Assembly: GCF_034676545.1 (NCBI RefSeq) | Contig: NZ_JAUCBZ010000015.1 | Location: 186,001 to 250,000, forward strand | Reading direction: 5' to 3' | DNA from: Pararhodobacter sp. | GTDB lineage: Bacteria; Pseudomonadota; Alphaproteobacteria; Rhodobacterales; Rhodobacteraceae | DNA length: 64,000 nt | In this document: piece by piece, positions 1-8,961 of the stretch | Position numbering within the stretch: the first letter of the stretch is position 1 | How the letters are laid out: each line of letters opens with the position of its first letter | The notes under the pieces: generated by a model | The model's database searches: none | Seen by the model: the letters and a program-made list of their open reading frames with translations, nothing else | Told to the model about the DNA's origin: nothing | Program-made: the position numbers and the translations under genes

Positions 1-1
1 C

Positions 2-1501
2 CGCGCAGCCCTGACGCTTGGCGTCAACGGCCGTATGCTGCCCGAGTTCCACGCGTATAACGACCTCGCCCTTTGGTTGCCCCGGCTTTTGTCGGTGCCA
101 TTCTGCGCCAGTGATAACGCCGCCTGCCTGACCCTTGTCGCCCGCGCCCTGTCGGCCGCGCTTTCGCTGGCGATGGTGCCGCTGGGGGCTGGTCTGGCGA
201 TGCGCATGGCCGGGCCGGTGGCGGGATTGGCGGCGGCTCTGGCTTTGGCAACCTCGGGTCAATTGATCCAATGGGCGCATTTCGGCACCACCGAAAGCGC
301 CATTGCCATGATGGTCTTGCTGTTGTGGTGGCTGGCCGCGCGCTGGCAGGCGGGCGAGATGCCGGACCGCCACATGGCCGTGTGGTCGGCGATGGTTCTG
401 GGCATCGGCTTTGGCTTCAAGACAACCGCCGTCGTGCTGTCGATCATCCCGCTGATGGCCTTCGCCCTGGCCGGTCGCCCCGATGCCGCACGGCTGCGGA
501 CGATTTTGGCTTTCGGTGCGATCGCGGCTGTGCAGGCCGTGGCCTTTGCGCCCTCGGTGATCTTTGCCACGCGGGCGTGGCTGGATGTGATGGATTTCGA
601 GAATAGCGTCGTCACCGGATCGCTGCCGGTGTTCTGGACAGCGCAATTCCACGGCACGACCGACATCCTTTATGAACTTTCGCAACTCTGGTCACTGACC
701 TCGGGCGCGGGGGTGCTGCTGGCCGTGGTCGGGCTGATCCTGCTGCCACGGACGCAATGGCGGATCGTCGCGCCGGGGTTGGCCTTTGCCTTGGTCTACG
801 CCGCGCTGACCTTTGGCTGGCACGCCAAATTCATCCGCTACCTTGCGCCGCTGTTGCCGGTGGTGTTGGTGCTCGGCGGCGTCGCCCTTGGGCGCTTGGC
901 CACGCTGACCCTTGGGCGCACAGGCTTTGCCGTCGGGCTGGCCGGGCTGGGGCTTATGGTGCTGGCCGGGCTGGACAGTGCCGCCGCCTATCTGCGCCCT
1001 GATCCGCGTATTGCCGTTGAAACACAGCTTCTGGCCCTTTCATCCGAGGGCGATGTCGTCGCCATCGAGCCACGCGACCTACCGCAATCCGGGGGCCTGC
1101 CGCAGGTGGTGCTGCCCCTGAACGACGCGCCGTTGTCGCTGGCCGAACCCCTCGCCACCGCCGACTGGCTGCTCATCGCCAGCCGCCGCAATTATGAGGT
1201 TTTACCGCGTCAACCCGGTGCCGCGCCGGGTCTGTGCGCCTATTACGCCGGGCTGGCCGATGGCAGCCTTGGCTTTGTGCCGGTGCTGCGCGCCGACCGG
1301 CTTGGGCCTTTGGGCCGCCTGTTCGCGCCCGGATTGACTGCCGAGGAAACCCGCACCGTGTTCGACCGGCCCGAGGTATTCCTGTTTCGCAACATCGACC
1401 GTCTGTCTGCGCAGGACCTCGACACCCGCCTGCGCACCCCGCGCGATGCCGAGGCTTGTGACCCCCAGACCCTGCAACGGCTCTGGAGGCGCGGCCCATG
1501 A
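2..1501 (+). CDS. GT-C (family 39-like) membrane glycosyltransferase, 5' truncated by window edge
   Basis: Polytopic membrane protein resembling dolichyl/polyprenyl-phosphate-sugar:protein glycosyltransferases (GT39/ArnT-like). The reading frame is open to the first base (Arg-Ala-Ala-Leu... precedes the first visible Met at base 35), so the true start and the catalytic acidic motif of the first loop lie outside the window. About ten hydrophobic segments are followed by a soluble C-terminal part that ends in a DRPEVFLFR-type strand, a hallmark I associate with GT39-like proteins that accompany DUF2298. The stop overlaps the start of the DUF2298 gene by four bases (ATGA), so the two are translationally coupled. 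Acceptor and sugar are unknown. Confidence 0.75.
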   Translation, partial: RAALTLGVNGRMLPEFHAYNDLALWLPRLLSVPFCASDNAACLTLVARALSAALSLAMVPLGAGLAMRMAGPVAGLAAALALATSGQLIQWAHFGTTESAIAMMVLLLWWLAARWQAGEMPDRHMAVWSAMVLGIGFGFKTTAVVLSIIPLMAFALAGRPDAARLRTILAFGAIAAVQAVAFAPSVIFATRAWLDVMDFENSVVTGSLPVFWTAQFHGTTDILYELSQLWSLTSGAGVLLAVVGLILLPRTQWRIVAPGLAFALVYAALTFGWHAKFIRYLAPLLPVVLVLGGVALGRLATLTLGRTGFAVGLAGLGLMVLAGLDSAAAYLRPDPRIAVETQLLALSSEGDVVAIEPRDLPQSGGLPQVVLPLNDAPLSLAEPLATADWLLIASRRNYEVLPRQPGAAPGLCAYYAGLADGSLGFVPVLRADRLGPLGRLFAPGLTAEETRTVFDRPEVFLFRNIDRLSAQDLDTRLRTPRDAEACDPQTLQRLWRRGP

Positions 1502-3489
1502 CCGGTAGCCTGCCGATGGAGGACGCCCTGGTCGTCGCACGCCTGTTTGCCGTGCTGGCGCTGGCGAGTTGGGCAGCGCGCCCCTTGGCCCTGCGGCTTG
1601 TGCCGGGCGGCAGCGGTTGGATCGCCGCCCTGGTGCTGGCGTATATCGTCATGGGCTGGGTGCCGTGGGCCTTGGCCGCGCTGCATATCGTGCCGTTCGG
1701 CATAGCCTCGCTGGCGGGGTTGGCGGCGCTGATCGGGGCGCGGCTGTGGCTCGGTGCCGCACCTTCGGACAACCGCAGCGCCCTGACCGTCGCGGTCGGT
1801 TTCGGCGCGTTGTTCTGGTTGGGTCTGGCGCAGCGCATGGGCCACGCGGACCTGTCAGGGTTGGAGAAATTCACCGACATGGCCTTTCTGGCCGCCGCGA
1901 TGCGCACCGATTACATGCCGCCGCCGGACGCCTGGTATGCGGGCGAGGCGATCAACTATTACTATGTCGGACAGGCGATGGCGGCGGCCTGGGGGAACAT
2001 CCTGGGCACCACTGCGGACCGCGCGTATCAGATCGCCATGGCCTCGATCTTTGCGCTGACCGGCGTGTCGGTCTGGAAGCTGACCGTGTCGCTCGCCCAG
2101 CCCGCCGGCCCCCGTCTGGCGCGCGGGCTTGGCGCGTTGGCGGCGCTTCTGGTGCTCTATGGTGGCAACTTCCACTCGGCGCTCTACACGCTTTTTCGGG
2201 GGCTGGTTCCCGCCACCAACCCCGCGTTCTACTTCCCCGACTCGACGCGCTTTGTCGGCTTTGACCCTTTGGTCGAGGACAAGGGCTTTACCGAGTTTCC
2301 CGCCTACGCCTTTTCCGTCGGCGATCTGCACGCGCATGTTTCGGCGACACCGGTGTTTTTTCTGGGGCTGATGATCTTGCTGGCCTTCCTCGCGCGCGGG
2401 CTGAAGGGCCAGTCACCGGATCTTGTGCAGGCCGCGGGGTTCGGCTGGGTGCTGGGTTTGTGCGCCGCGATCAACTCGTGGGATGTGGCGATCCTGGGGC
2501 TGCTTGCGCTGTTCGCAATTCTGGCGGCGGCGCTGTTCGACCGCAAACCAACCCGCGCTCGGCTCGATGCCCTGGGGGTGGCTTGCGTGGTGGTCGCCGC
2601 CACCGGATTCCTGGCCGCCGCGCCGTTTCTGGGCCATTTCGAGCCCTTTGCCAATGGCATTGAGGCTGCACCGAACCACACGCCGCTGTGGCAGTTGCTG
2701 GTGCTTTATGGTCACGGGCTGCTGCCCTTGATGCTGTTTGGTGTCGTTGTCTGGAAGCGGCCCGACGCGCGCGACCACTGGCCCATAGGCTTGCTGTTCG
2801 CCGGGGCCGTGGCGCTGTTCTTCATCCCCGAAGTGGTGATCGTGCGCGATATTTACGGGCTGGAATATGCGCGCGCCAATACGATGTTCAAACTCAGCTT
2901 TCGCGCGCAACCGCTGCTGATCATCGCCGCCGTCGCAACCCTTGGCCTTGCGGTGCGATTCGGGCGTCTTGGCATGATTGCCGCCGGGCTGGCCGCACTG
3001 CCTGTTGTCTCGATCCTGGCCTATATGCCGCATATCTTCGTCTGGCCCTCGACCATTCGCAGCCTCGATGGGCTGGGCTTTCTGGGTGAGGAACGCGCCT
3101 TGGTGCTGGCCGCTGGGCGTTTGCCGCTGGACCCCGGCCAATCGTTTGTCGAGGCGTCTGGCAACGCGTTTGGCGACACCGCGCGGGTGTCGGCCATGAC
3201 CGGGCAGCCCACGGTGATCGGCTGGGCGGCGCATGAATGGTTGTGGCGCAACAACGGCGACGCCCCCAACCGCCGCGCGCAACGGGTCGAGACGTTTTAC
3301 ACCACCGACGATCAAGCCCTGCGCTGCACCCTCGTGCGCCGCTATGGCGTGCGTTATGTGATCCTCGGGCAGATTGAACGCAGTCATTATGAAGCCCTGA
3401 ACGAGGCGGGATTGACCGCTCTGGGGCCCGCCGTGTTTTCGGATGCGGGCGGTCAGATCCTTCAAGTGGACCCGGCGCGCTGCCCTTGA
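1498..3489 (+). CDS. DUF2298 / Chlor_Arch_YYY family integral membrane protein
   Basis: 663-residue very hydrophobic protein. The signature triple tyrosine followed by Val-Gly (Y154-Y156, V157, G158) and the downstream GGNFHS and VGDLHAH motifs place it in DUF2298, named Chlor_Arch_YYY because founding members came from Chloroflexi and Archaea. The family is thought to be GT-C-like, but no reaction is established as far as I know. The C-terminal third is extracytoplasmic-looking, with a late VRYVILGQ strand typical of these proteins. Coupled by ATGA to the upstream GT39-like gene. Its 3' end overlaps the convergent FAD oxidoreductase gene by 28 bases. Confidence 0.85.
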   Translation: MTGSLPMEDALVVARLFAVLALASWAARPLALRLVPGGSGWIAALVLAYIVMGWVPWALAALHIVPFGIASLAGLAALIGARLWLGAAPSDNRSALTVAVGFGALFWLGLAQRMGHADLSGLEKFTDMAFLAAAMRTDYMPPPDAWYAGEAINYYYVGQAMAAAWGNILGTTADRAYQIAMASIFALTGVSVWKLTVSLAQPAGPRLARGLGALAALLVLYGGNFHSALYTLFRGLVPATNPAFYFPDSTRFVGFDPLVEDKGFTEFPAYAFSVGDLHAHVSATPVFFLGLMILLAFLARGLKGQSPDLVQAAGFGWVLGLCAAINSWDVAILGLLALFAILAAALFDRKPTRARLDALGVACVVVAATGFLAAAPFLGHFEPFANGIEAAPNHTPLWQLLVLYGHGLLPLMLFGVVVWKRPDARDHWPIGLLFAGAVALFFIPEVVIVRDIYGLEYARANTMFKLSFRAQPLLIIAAVATLGLAVRFGRLGMIAAGLAALPVVSILAYMPHIFVWPSTIRSLDGLGFLGEERALVLAAGRLPLDPGQSFVEASGNAFGDTARVSAMTGQPTVIGWAAHEWLWRNNGDAPNRRAQRVETFYTTDDQALRCTLVRRYGVRYVILGQIERSHYEALNEAGLTALGPAVFSDAGGQILQVDPARCP

Positions 3490-4799
3490 TCTGCCTCGAC
3501 GATCAACCGCGCCGCCAACCGGCGACCGGCGCGAACGGCATAGTTGGTGCCGCGATCCTCCGGATAAATCTGCGCCATGGAGCATAGGTAAAGGCCCGGC
3601 GCCGGGCCATCCTCGGGCGGGATCAGTGCGGAATGGTGGCGCGCAATGAGGGGCTGCGCCCAATCGGCGCGCCAGACGTGATGATCCTGCACCCAAGCCC
3701 GATCAAACGCGGGAAACATGCGGCGCAGATGCGGCACGGCAAAGTCGAGAACCGCCGCGTCGTCCAGCGCCAATAACGGATCATCCTGCGGCAGGTAGCG
3801 TGACAGATAGACGATGTGCCGCCCGCCATACTGCTCGGTCGATTGAAAATTGGTGTGTTCGATGACGCCGACAAAGGGAAACTCAGGGTCGGTCACGTTC
3901 AGCCAATAGGTCGAGCCCAGTGAGCGGTCGAGCTCAAGCACCAGGCACAGGTTCGCCAGATAGGGGATGCGGGTCAGCGATTGCAGGGCCTCGGGCGTGG
4001 CCCAATGGTCGATCAATCGGGCCAGCAGTTGCGGGGCTTGCGTGGCGATGACGGCCTCGGCCCGCAGATCACAGGTCGGCCCGTCAACCTGCCAGCCGCC
4101 CTGCCCCGTCTGCGTCAGGCGCGCAACCGGGCAGTTGGTGCGTACCTCGCCGCCATGCGCGTGGATATCGGCGACCATCGCCTCGGCAATGCGCGCGAAA
4201 GACCCGCGCACATAAGCCAGATTTTCCGCCCCGCTCTTGCCCCGCGACCCGCCGCGCAGCTTGAGCTTGTTCCATATCCACACCGCCGAAATCTGATCGG
4301 CGTGGTGCCCGAACTTGCCGCGCAACAGAGGCTGCCACAGCGTGCGATACACGGTTTCCCCGCCGATCTGCCGCAACCATTCCGCAGCCGTCAGTGATTC
4401 CAGCGCCTGCCAATCCTTGACCCGCCGCGCCCTGAGGCTGAGGAGCGCAAGCCGAAACCGGTCCACCAGCGGCAAGGCCGAAAAGCGCAGCAGGTCCAGT
4501 GGCGAGGACAGGCGCAGCGTCGCGCCGTTGAAATAGACGCCGGTCAGGCTGGGTTCGAGGGTGACATGCTCCGACAGGCCAAGCTCTGCAACAAGCGTCA
4601 TCACATCGCGATCCGAGGTGAACCAATGGTGATAAAACCGGTCCAGAGGCTCGCCGCCCGAGACCGGATCAAAGGACCCCGCAAGGCCACCGACATGGGC
4701 GTCAGCTTCGAGCACGGTGACCCGATGCCCCGCGCGTGCAAGGTCTCGGGCAGCGGCCAGCCCGGCAAATCCGGCACCAATAACGGCAAAATGGGTCAT
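3462..4799 (-). CDS. FAD-dependent oxidoreductase (amine-oxidase / UDP-galactopyranose-mutase-like fold)
   Basis: 445 residues. The start codon overlaps the stop of the upstream flippase-like gene (ATGA), which rules out the longer open frame. A Rossmann dinucleotide motif GAGFAGLAAARD starts at residue 8, and the acidic end of the second strand is VLEAD. A C-terminal NYAVRAG segment fits the FAD-binding closing motif. The fold is shared by protoporphyrinogen oxidases, desaturases and UDP-galactopyranose mutases. Because it sits in one - strand run with a GT2 synthase and a flippase-like protein, a sugar- or polyprenyl-modifying role is more likely than amine oxidation, but this is inference. 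Confidence 0.75.
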   Translation of the reverse strand: MTHFAVIGAGFAGLAAARDLARAGHRVTVLEADAHVGGLAGSFDPVSGGEPLDRFYHHWFTSDRDVMTLVAELGLSEHVTLEPSLTGVYFNGATLRLSSPLDLLRFSALPLVDRFRLALLSLRARRVKDWQALESLTAAEWLRQIGGETVYRTLWQPLLRGKFGHHADQISAVWIWNKLKLRGGSRGKSGAENLAYVRGSFARIAEAMVADIHAHGGEVRTNCPVARLTQTGQGGWQVDGPTCDLRAEAVIATQAPQLLARLIDHWATPEALQSLTRIPYLANLCLVLELDRSLGSTYWLNVTDPEFPFVGVIEHTNFQSTEQYGGRHIVYLSRYLPQDDPLLALDDAAVLDFAVPHLRRMFPAFDRAWVQDHHVWRADWAQPLIARHHSALIPPEDGPAPGLYLCSMAQIYPEDRGTNYAVRAGRRLAARLIVEADQGQRAGST

Positions 4800-5779
4800 G
4801 GTCGCGCCTTTGCAGAGGGGGCAAGCGCCCAGATCAACAAACAGACTCCGCCAGTCAAGGTGGTGGTCAGCCACAAGACCAGATGAACGATCAGCACAAA
4901 CGCCGTCGCCTCGGCCAGGGGATTGCCCGCGATCACCGTGGCGGTCTGGGCAAAATAGTCGAAGGTGCCAACATGACCGGGGGTCGAGGGCAGCAGCGTT
5001 GACAGGGTGCCCACGGGCATCGCCAGCCAGGCGGCCTCAGGCGCGGTGAGCGACGGCATGGCGCGGGCAACGGCCCAATAGGTCGCGCCCTCGAACAGCC
5101 AGACCGGCACGGTCCAGACGATCAGCGCCGTCATCGCCCGGCGCGCCGACATGGTGACCAACGCGTGAACCAACGGCGTGAGGAACCCGTCCGCGCGGCT
5201 TCGCACCTTGGGGCCAAGCCGCCCAAGACCACGGATCAAAGCCGCGACCAACGGGGCAAGCAGACGGGGTTGGACCAGCAAAAACAGCGCCAACACGCTG
5301 CCGCCCGCAAGAACCAGCGCCCCGGTGCCGCCGATCCCCAAGGCGTCACCAGAGGTCGAGAACAGCCAGAGCGCCAGCGCCAGTGCCAAAAGCAGGGCGA
5401 TCATGTCCAGCACCCGCTCGATCAACACCGTGGCCAGCACCGCACCGGGGGCGACACCCAGCCAGTTCGAGAAACCAAAACAGCGCAGCGCATCGCCCAT
5501 GCGAAACGGCGCAAGGTTGTTGACCGCAATCGACGCCAGAAACGCCGCCGACGAGTGCGCATAGCCCAGTGCCGCATTGTGGGGCCGCAGCATCAAGTGC
5601 CAGCGCTGAATCCGGCAGGCATAGCCAACCGCCAGACAAAGCGGCGCAAGCAGCAGCGCGACCAGATCCATCCGCCGGATGGCATCGGCCAGCGCCGCAA
5701 AATCGACCTGCCGAAGCGTCAGCCACAAGAACAGCCCGCCCAGCGCGATGCCCAGCCCCAGGCTTGCGGTGCGCCTCAT
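4796..5779 (-). CDS. UPF0104 / lysylphosphatidylglycerol-synthase-type transmembrane protein (AglD-like flippase candidate)
   Basis: 327 residues, six to eight predicted membrane segments. The conserved core NNLAPFRMGDALRC and the later PGHVGTFDYF motif are characteristic of the LPG-synthase transmembrane domain family (UPF0104), which here lacks the soluble aminoacyl-transferase half. Stand-alone members are often encoded beside polyprenyl-phosphate glycosyltransferases and are proposed to help lipid-linked sugars cross the membrane. Start and stop both overlap the neighbouring genes by ATGA, so GT2, this protein and the FAD enzyme are made together. It is not an MprF lipid aminoacylase. Confidence 0.75.
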   Translation of the reverse strand: MRRTASLGLGIALGGLFLWLTLRQVDFAALADAIRRMDLVALLLAPLCLAVGYACRIQRWHLMLRPHNAALGYAHSSAAFLASIAVNNLAPFRMGDALRCFGFSNWLGVAPGAVLATVLIERVLDMIALLLALALALWLFSTSGDALGIGGTGALVLAGGSVLALFLLVQPRLLAPLVAALIRGLGRLGPKVRSRADGFLTPLVHALVTMSARRAMTALIVWTVPVWLFEGATYWAVARAMPSLTAPEAAWLAMPVGTLSTLLPSTPGHVGTFDYFAQTATVIAGNPLAEATAFVLIVHLVLWLTTTLTGGVCLLIWALAPSAKARP

Positions 5780-6816
5780 GAGTGCTCTGACGTTGCGGTT
5801 TCGGGTTGGGATGCCGCGCCCTCTGGCTGCGGATCAAACCCGATCCGGTTGCGCACCACATAGAGCGGGCGGCGCTGCACCTCGGCGTAAATCCGGCCAA
5901 TATATTCGCCGATGATGCCCAGCGACAGCAGTTGCACGCCGCCCAGAAACAGCACCGCAATCATCAATGCCGTCCAACCCTCGACCCAGACCGAGGTGAA
6001 GATGCGCAGGATCAGCGCGTAGATGATGCCGATCACCGACAGGCAGACCGTCATCAACCCCAGCCCGACCGCCAACTGTAACGGCTTGATGGAAAACGAG
6101 AGAATCCCATCCAGCGCATAGCGGATCATCTTTGTCAGTGGATATTTGGTCGCACCGGCAAACCGTTCCGGTCGGTCATAGGCGATGGATGTCTGGCGAA
6201 ACCCGGTCCACGCGACCATGCCGCGCAGGAACCTGTGGCGCTCGGGCATTTGTTTGAGAACCTCGACGACGGGGCGGCTCATCAGCCGGAAATCACCCGT
6301 ATCGGCCGGAATCGCGACCTGGGACAGACGGCTGATCACCGAGTAGAAGCCATTGGCCGTGAACCGCTTGAACCAGCTGTCCCCCGGTCGCGAAGCGCGC
6401 AGGCCATAGACCACGTCGAACCCCTCATGCCAGCGCGCGATCATCTGTGCGACGACCTCGGGCGGGTCTTGCAGATCGCTGTCCATCAGCACAACCGCGT
6501 CGCCACGCGCCACGTCAATCCCCGCGGTCACCGCGATCTGCTGGCCGAAATTGCGCGAAAAGCTGAGGATCCGCAGCCGGGGGTCGGTGCGCGCGGCTTG
6601 TGCAAGAACCGCGAGCGTTGCGTCGCGGGATCCATCGTCAACAAAGATGAACTCGAAGTCGCAGGTGGCTTGCGACCGGGCCAGGTCGGACAGGCGGGTC
6701 AGGGTTTCGGGCAGAACGTCCATTTCGTCGAGACAGGGGATGACGATCGAGATCAGCGGCCGTTCAGGCACCGATGCTTGCCCGGAGCCAGAGTGTGTCG
6801 TATCGAACCAATCCAC
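5776..6816 (-). CDS. Family 2 glycosyltransferase, polyprenyl-phosphate sugar synthase (DPM1/GtrB-like)
   Basis: 346 residues. The GT-A domain begins with ISIVIPCLDE and carries the DSDLQDPPE metal/nucleotide motif and the EFIFVDDGSRD motif. Two C-terminal membrane helices with LLSLGIIGEYIGRIYAEV complete the GtrB/ArnC/DPM1-type architecture. These enzymes move a sugar from a nucleotide donor to polyprenyl phosphate on the cytoplasmic side. I chose the GTG at 6816 because GGAAAGG lies about ten bases upstream; an in-frame GTG at 6849 would add eleven residues. The product would feed the GT-C enzymes encoded nearby. Confidence 0.85.
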   Translation of the reverse strand: MDWFDTTHSGSGQASVPERPLISIVIPCLDEMDVLPETLTRLSDLARSQATCDFEFIFVDDGSRDATLAVLAQAARTDPRLRILSFSRNFGQQIAVTAGIDVARGDAVVLMDSDLQDPPEVVAQMIARWHEGFDVVYGLRASRPGDSWFKRFTANGFYSVISRLSQVAIPADTGDFRLMSRPVVEVLKQMPERHRFLRGMVAWTGFRQTSIAYDRPERFAGATKYPLTKMIRYALDGILSFSIKPLQLAVGLGLMTVCLSVIGIIYALILRIFTSVWVEGWTALMIAVLFLGGVQLLSLGIIGEYIGRIYAEVQRRPLYVVRNRIGFDPQPEGAASQPETATSEHS

Positions 6817-6941
6817 CGAAACAAGCCCTTTCCATACGCCACTCCACACGCAATCGGTGCGGGTTCTGGTTCCTGTCCAGCGCCCTCATTACCCCGTTTC
6901 ACCTCTGACGCAAGCCGGCACCGGGCGCAGGCACGCGCGCA

Positions 6942-8213
6942 TCAGCAGAACGTGCAGGTCTCGCCCGGTGTTGGCGTCGGCGTGGGCCATGGTGTTGGCG
7001 TCGGCAACGGCGTCGGGGTCGGCAACGGTGTGGGCGTCGGCGGCAACGGTGTGGGCGTCGGCAACGGTGTGGGCGTCGGCAACGGTGTCGGAGTCGGCAA
7101 CGGTGTGGGCGTTGGCAACGGCGTCGGGGTCGGCAACGGTGTGGGCGTCGGCGGCAACGGCGTGGGCGTTGGCAACGGTGTCGGCGTTGGCAATGGTGTT
7201 GGCGTTGGCAACGGCGTCGGAGTCGGCGGCGCGGGTGTCGGCGTTGGCGCGGGTGTGGGCGTTGGCAACGGTGTCGGTGTCGGCAACGGTGTCGGCGTCG
7301 GCAATGGTGTTGGCGTTGGCGGCGCGGGTGTTGGCGTCGGACGCGGCGTTGGCGTCGGCCGTGGCGTCGGCGTCGGCCGTGGCGTCGGCGTCGGCAATGC
7401 TGTCGGCGTCGGCAACGGTGTCGGCGTTGGCGGTGCAAGCGTCGGGGTCGGCAACGGTGTCGGAGTTGGCAACGGTGTCGGCGTTGGCAGGGGCGTCGGC
7501 GTTGGCAATGGCGTCGGCGTCGGCAAGGGTGTCGGGGTTGGCGGAACCGGGTTCACAGGAATCCCGCTGACCGGCGCATTCGGCGAAAACCGTGGGCGGA
7601 TCGCCACCAAGGCACTCAATCGCATCTGGCGCAAGCCAACTGCGGCAAACGGCTGCCACTCACCGAAAGTCTCGACCATCAACAAGGTCTCGCCGGGAAT
7701 GATGATCGGAATGCTGCTGTAATACTCGGGCACCGGCATTTGCGCGCTTGTGCTGGCAAAGGATTGGCCGACCTGCGCTGGAATCAGGGCTTCGAGCCCT
7801 GCAAGATCGCCGGCTTCCATCAGTTCCATGGCGTTTGGAGGCAGTGGCGCAAGACCCCGTGTCCCATAGGACCAATGCAGGTGGGGGCGCGCGTTGTAAT
7901 CATCCCAGATCAAGGCCGAGACCCGGATGCGCGTCGGACGACGCGACCGCGCCAGCATATCATAGGCCGAGTTCATGCCTTCAAGAAATTGCGGCGTATA
8001 GGCCCGTGTTTCGCGGGCGATGGAATCTGCAATGGTATTGGCGGCCATTTCGGTTTGATAGCGTGCCTTGAAGCCATCAAAGAACACCACGGTGGCTGCC
8101 AGCGCCCAAAGCAATATTGGCAGGACGATGACCAACTCGACGGCAACCGCCCCAGAGGTATCATCGCGATTGCGCCGCTTCAGAAATGAAAATATTCCGC
8201 GCAGATTCAACAT
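6942..8213 (-). CDS. TadE-like protein with long Pro-Thr repeat stalk and C-terminal CxxC
   Basis: 423 residues from the ATG at 8213 (a GTG at 8246 would add eleven; neither has a strong ribosome site). Residues 1-19 are basic, followed by a TadE-type hydrophobic helix with the GAVAVELVIVLPI signature. A globular part runs to about residue 220. Residues 224-415 are an almost pure (Pro-Thr-Pro-Thr-Pro-Leu)n tract with occasional Ala, Arg or Trp in the Leu position. The protein ends GETCTFC, and these are its only two cysteines. Such a tract should form a stiff polyproline-II rod and is rich in possible O-glycosylation sites. No function is known for this architecture. Confidence 0.7.
   Translation of the reverse strand: MLNLRGIFSFLKRRNRDDTSGAVAVELVIVLPILLWALAATVVFFDGFKARYQTEMAANTIADSIARETRAYTPQFLEGMNSAYDMLARSRRPTRIRVSALIWDDYNARPHLHWSYGTRGLAPLPPNAMELMEAGDLAGLEALIPAQVGQSFASTSAQMPVPEYYSSIPIIIPGETLLMVETFGEWQPFAAVGLRQMRLSALVAIRPRFSPNAPVSGIPVNPVPPTPTPLPTPTPLPTPTPLPTPTPLPTPTPLPTPTLAPPTPTPLPTPTALPTPTPRPTPTPRPTPTPRPTPTPAPPTPTPLPTPTPLPTPTPLPTPTPAPTPTPAPPTPTPLPTPTPLPTPTPLPTPTPLPPTPTPLPTPTPLPTPTPLPTPTPLPTPTPLPTPTPLPPTPTPLPTPTPLPTPTPWPTPTPTPGETCTFC
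6966..7548 (-). repeat. Minisatellite of ~18-bp units encoding Pro-Thr-Pro-Thr-Pro-Leu
   Basis: About thirty near-identical 18-bp units, with occasional 21-bp variants that add one proline, head to tail without spacers. All unit lengths are multiples of three, so gain or loss of units changes stalk length without breaking the frame. Third positions vary between units (GTC/GTT, GGC/GGT on the + strand), which suggests selection for the peptide rather than very recent amplification. Confidence 0.9.
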
Positions 8214-8424
8214 GCCATCACTACGGTGCGCGAGTGTTCCTGACACGAAGGGTAATCAAGGGGACGCGCAAACGGGAACTCCCGCAAGGTTGACCCTGGA
8301 TCATAGTCCCCTCGGCAATCGCTCTCTTTTCTACAAACTATGCTTTTTGCGTAATCAGTATTCGCACTCAAGTCAACGCCACGAAAATCACCGACCGCGC
8401 ATGACAAGCGTCCCGGAGAGCGGC

Positions 8425-8961
8425 TCAGGCGGGTTCGTTGGTGAAGGCGCCGATGGAAACGATGTGAAAATCGCCCGTTGTCGCCTGCCCAAGCCCCAAG
8501 ACAAGGCCGGTAAAGGTGATGAACGGATCCGCCGAGGCGCAGACACGCACCAGCATCAGATCCTGATTGCCCGCTGACGGATTGAAAACCACGGTTGGCG
8601 CGATATTCGCAGAACGGTTGATACACTGCACCGGGTCATTGATACCGGCCCAGGTTTGGGTGTCGATCGGCCGCAGTTCCACGGTCAGCGACGCTTCGCA
8701 ATTCCCGATCAGAATGGTGCGCGCGCAGATGGCGGCCCGAAGCGTGGCGATGCCGTTCGACGGAACATTCCCCAGACGCACTTCGCGGATGGAAATATCG
8801 ACGGCTCTGTCCAGGAACACCTGGCGCAACATGACCGCGCCGAAATCAATCGCCGTGAACAGGATCGACAGCACCAGGGGCACGGCGATCACAAATCCAA
8901 TCGTCGCCGTGCCCGCCTCTTGCGTGCGGTAACGCTGGATCAAGGAGAATATACGGGTCAC
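8425..8961 (-). CDS. TadE/TadF-family pseudopilin-like protein
   Basis: 178 residues. A short basic N-terminus precedes a GTATIGFVIAVPLVLS hydrophobic helix, the TadE-like signature. The remainder is a soluble domain with four cysteines, suggesting extracytoplasmic disulfides. The start is GTG and overlaps the TGA of the upstream vWA gene (GTGA), so translation is coupled. TadE-like proteins are minor pseudopilins of tight-adherence (Flp) pili. No tad ATPase or platform genes are present here, so it must use machinery encoded elsewhere or have another surface role. Confidence 0.8.
   Translation of the reverse strand: MTRIFSLIQRYRTQEAGTATIGFVIAVPLVLSILFTAIDFGAVMLRQVFLDRAVDISIREVRLGNVPSNGIATLRAAICARTILIGNCEASLTVELRPIDTQTWAGINDPVQCINRSANIAPTVVFNPSAGNQDLMLVRVCASADPFITFTGLVLGLGQATTGDFHIVSIGAFTNEPA

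Noticed and set aside
6966..7548. Possible CRISPR array
   Set aside because: Units are contiguous with no unique spacers and encode a regular peptide.
6235..7722. Long + strand open frame reading GVGVGN repeats
   Set aside because: It is the antisense of the GT2 gene and the Pro-Thr repeat; the Gly-Val pattern is just the complement of Pro-Thr codons, and the sense strand has coherent TadE and GT2 genes.
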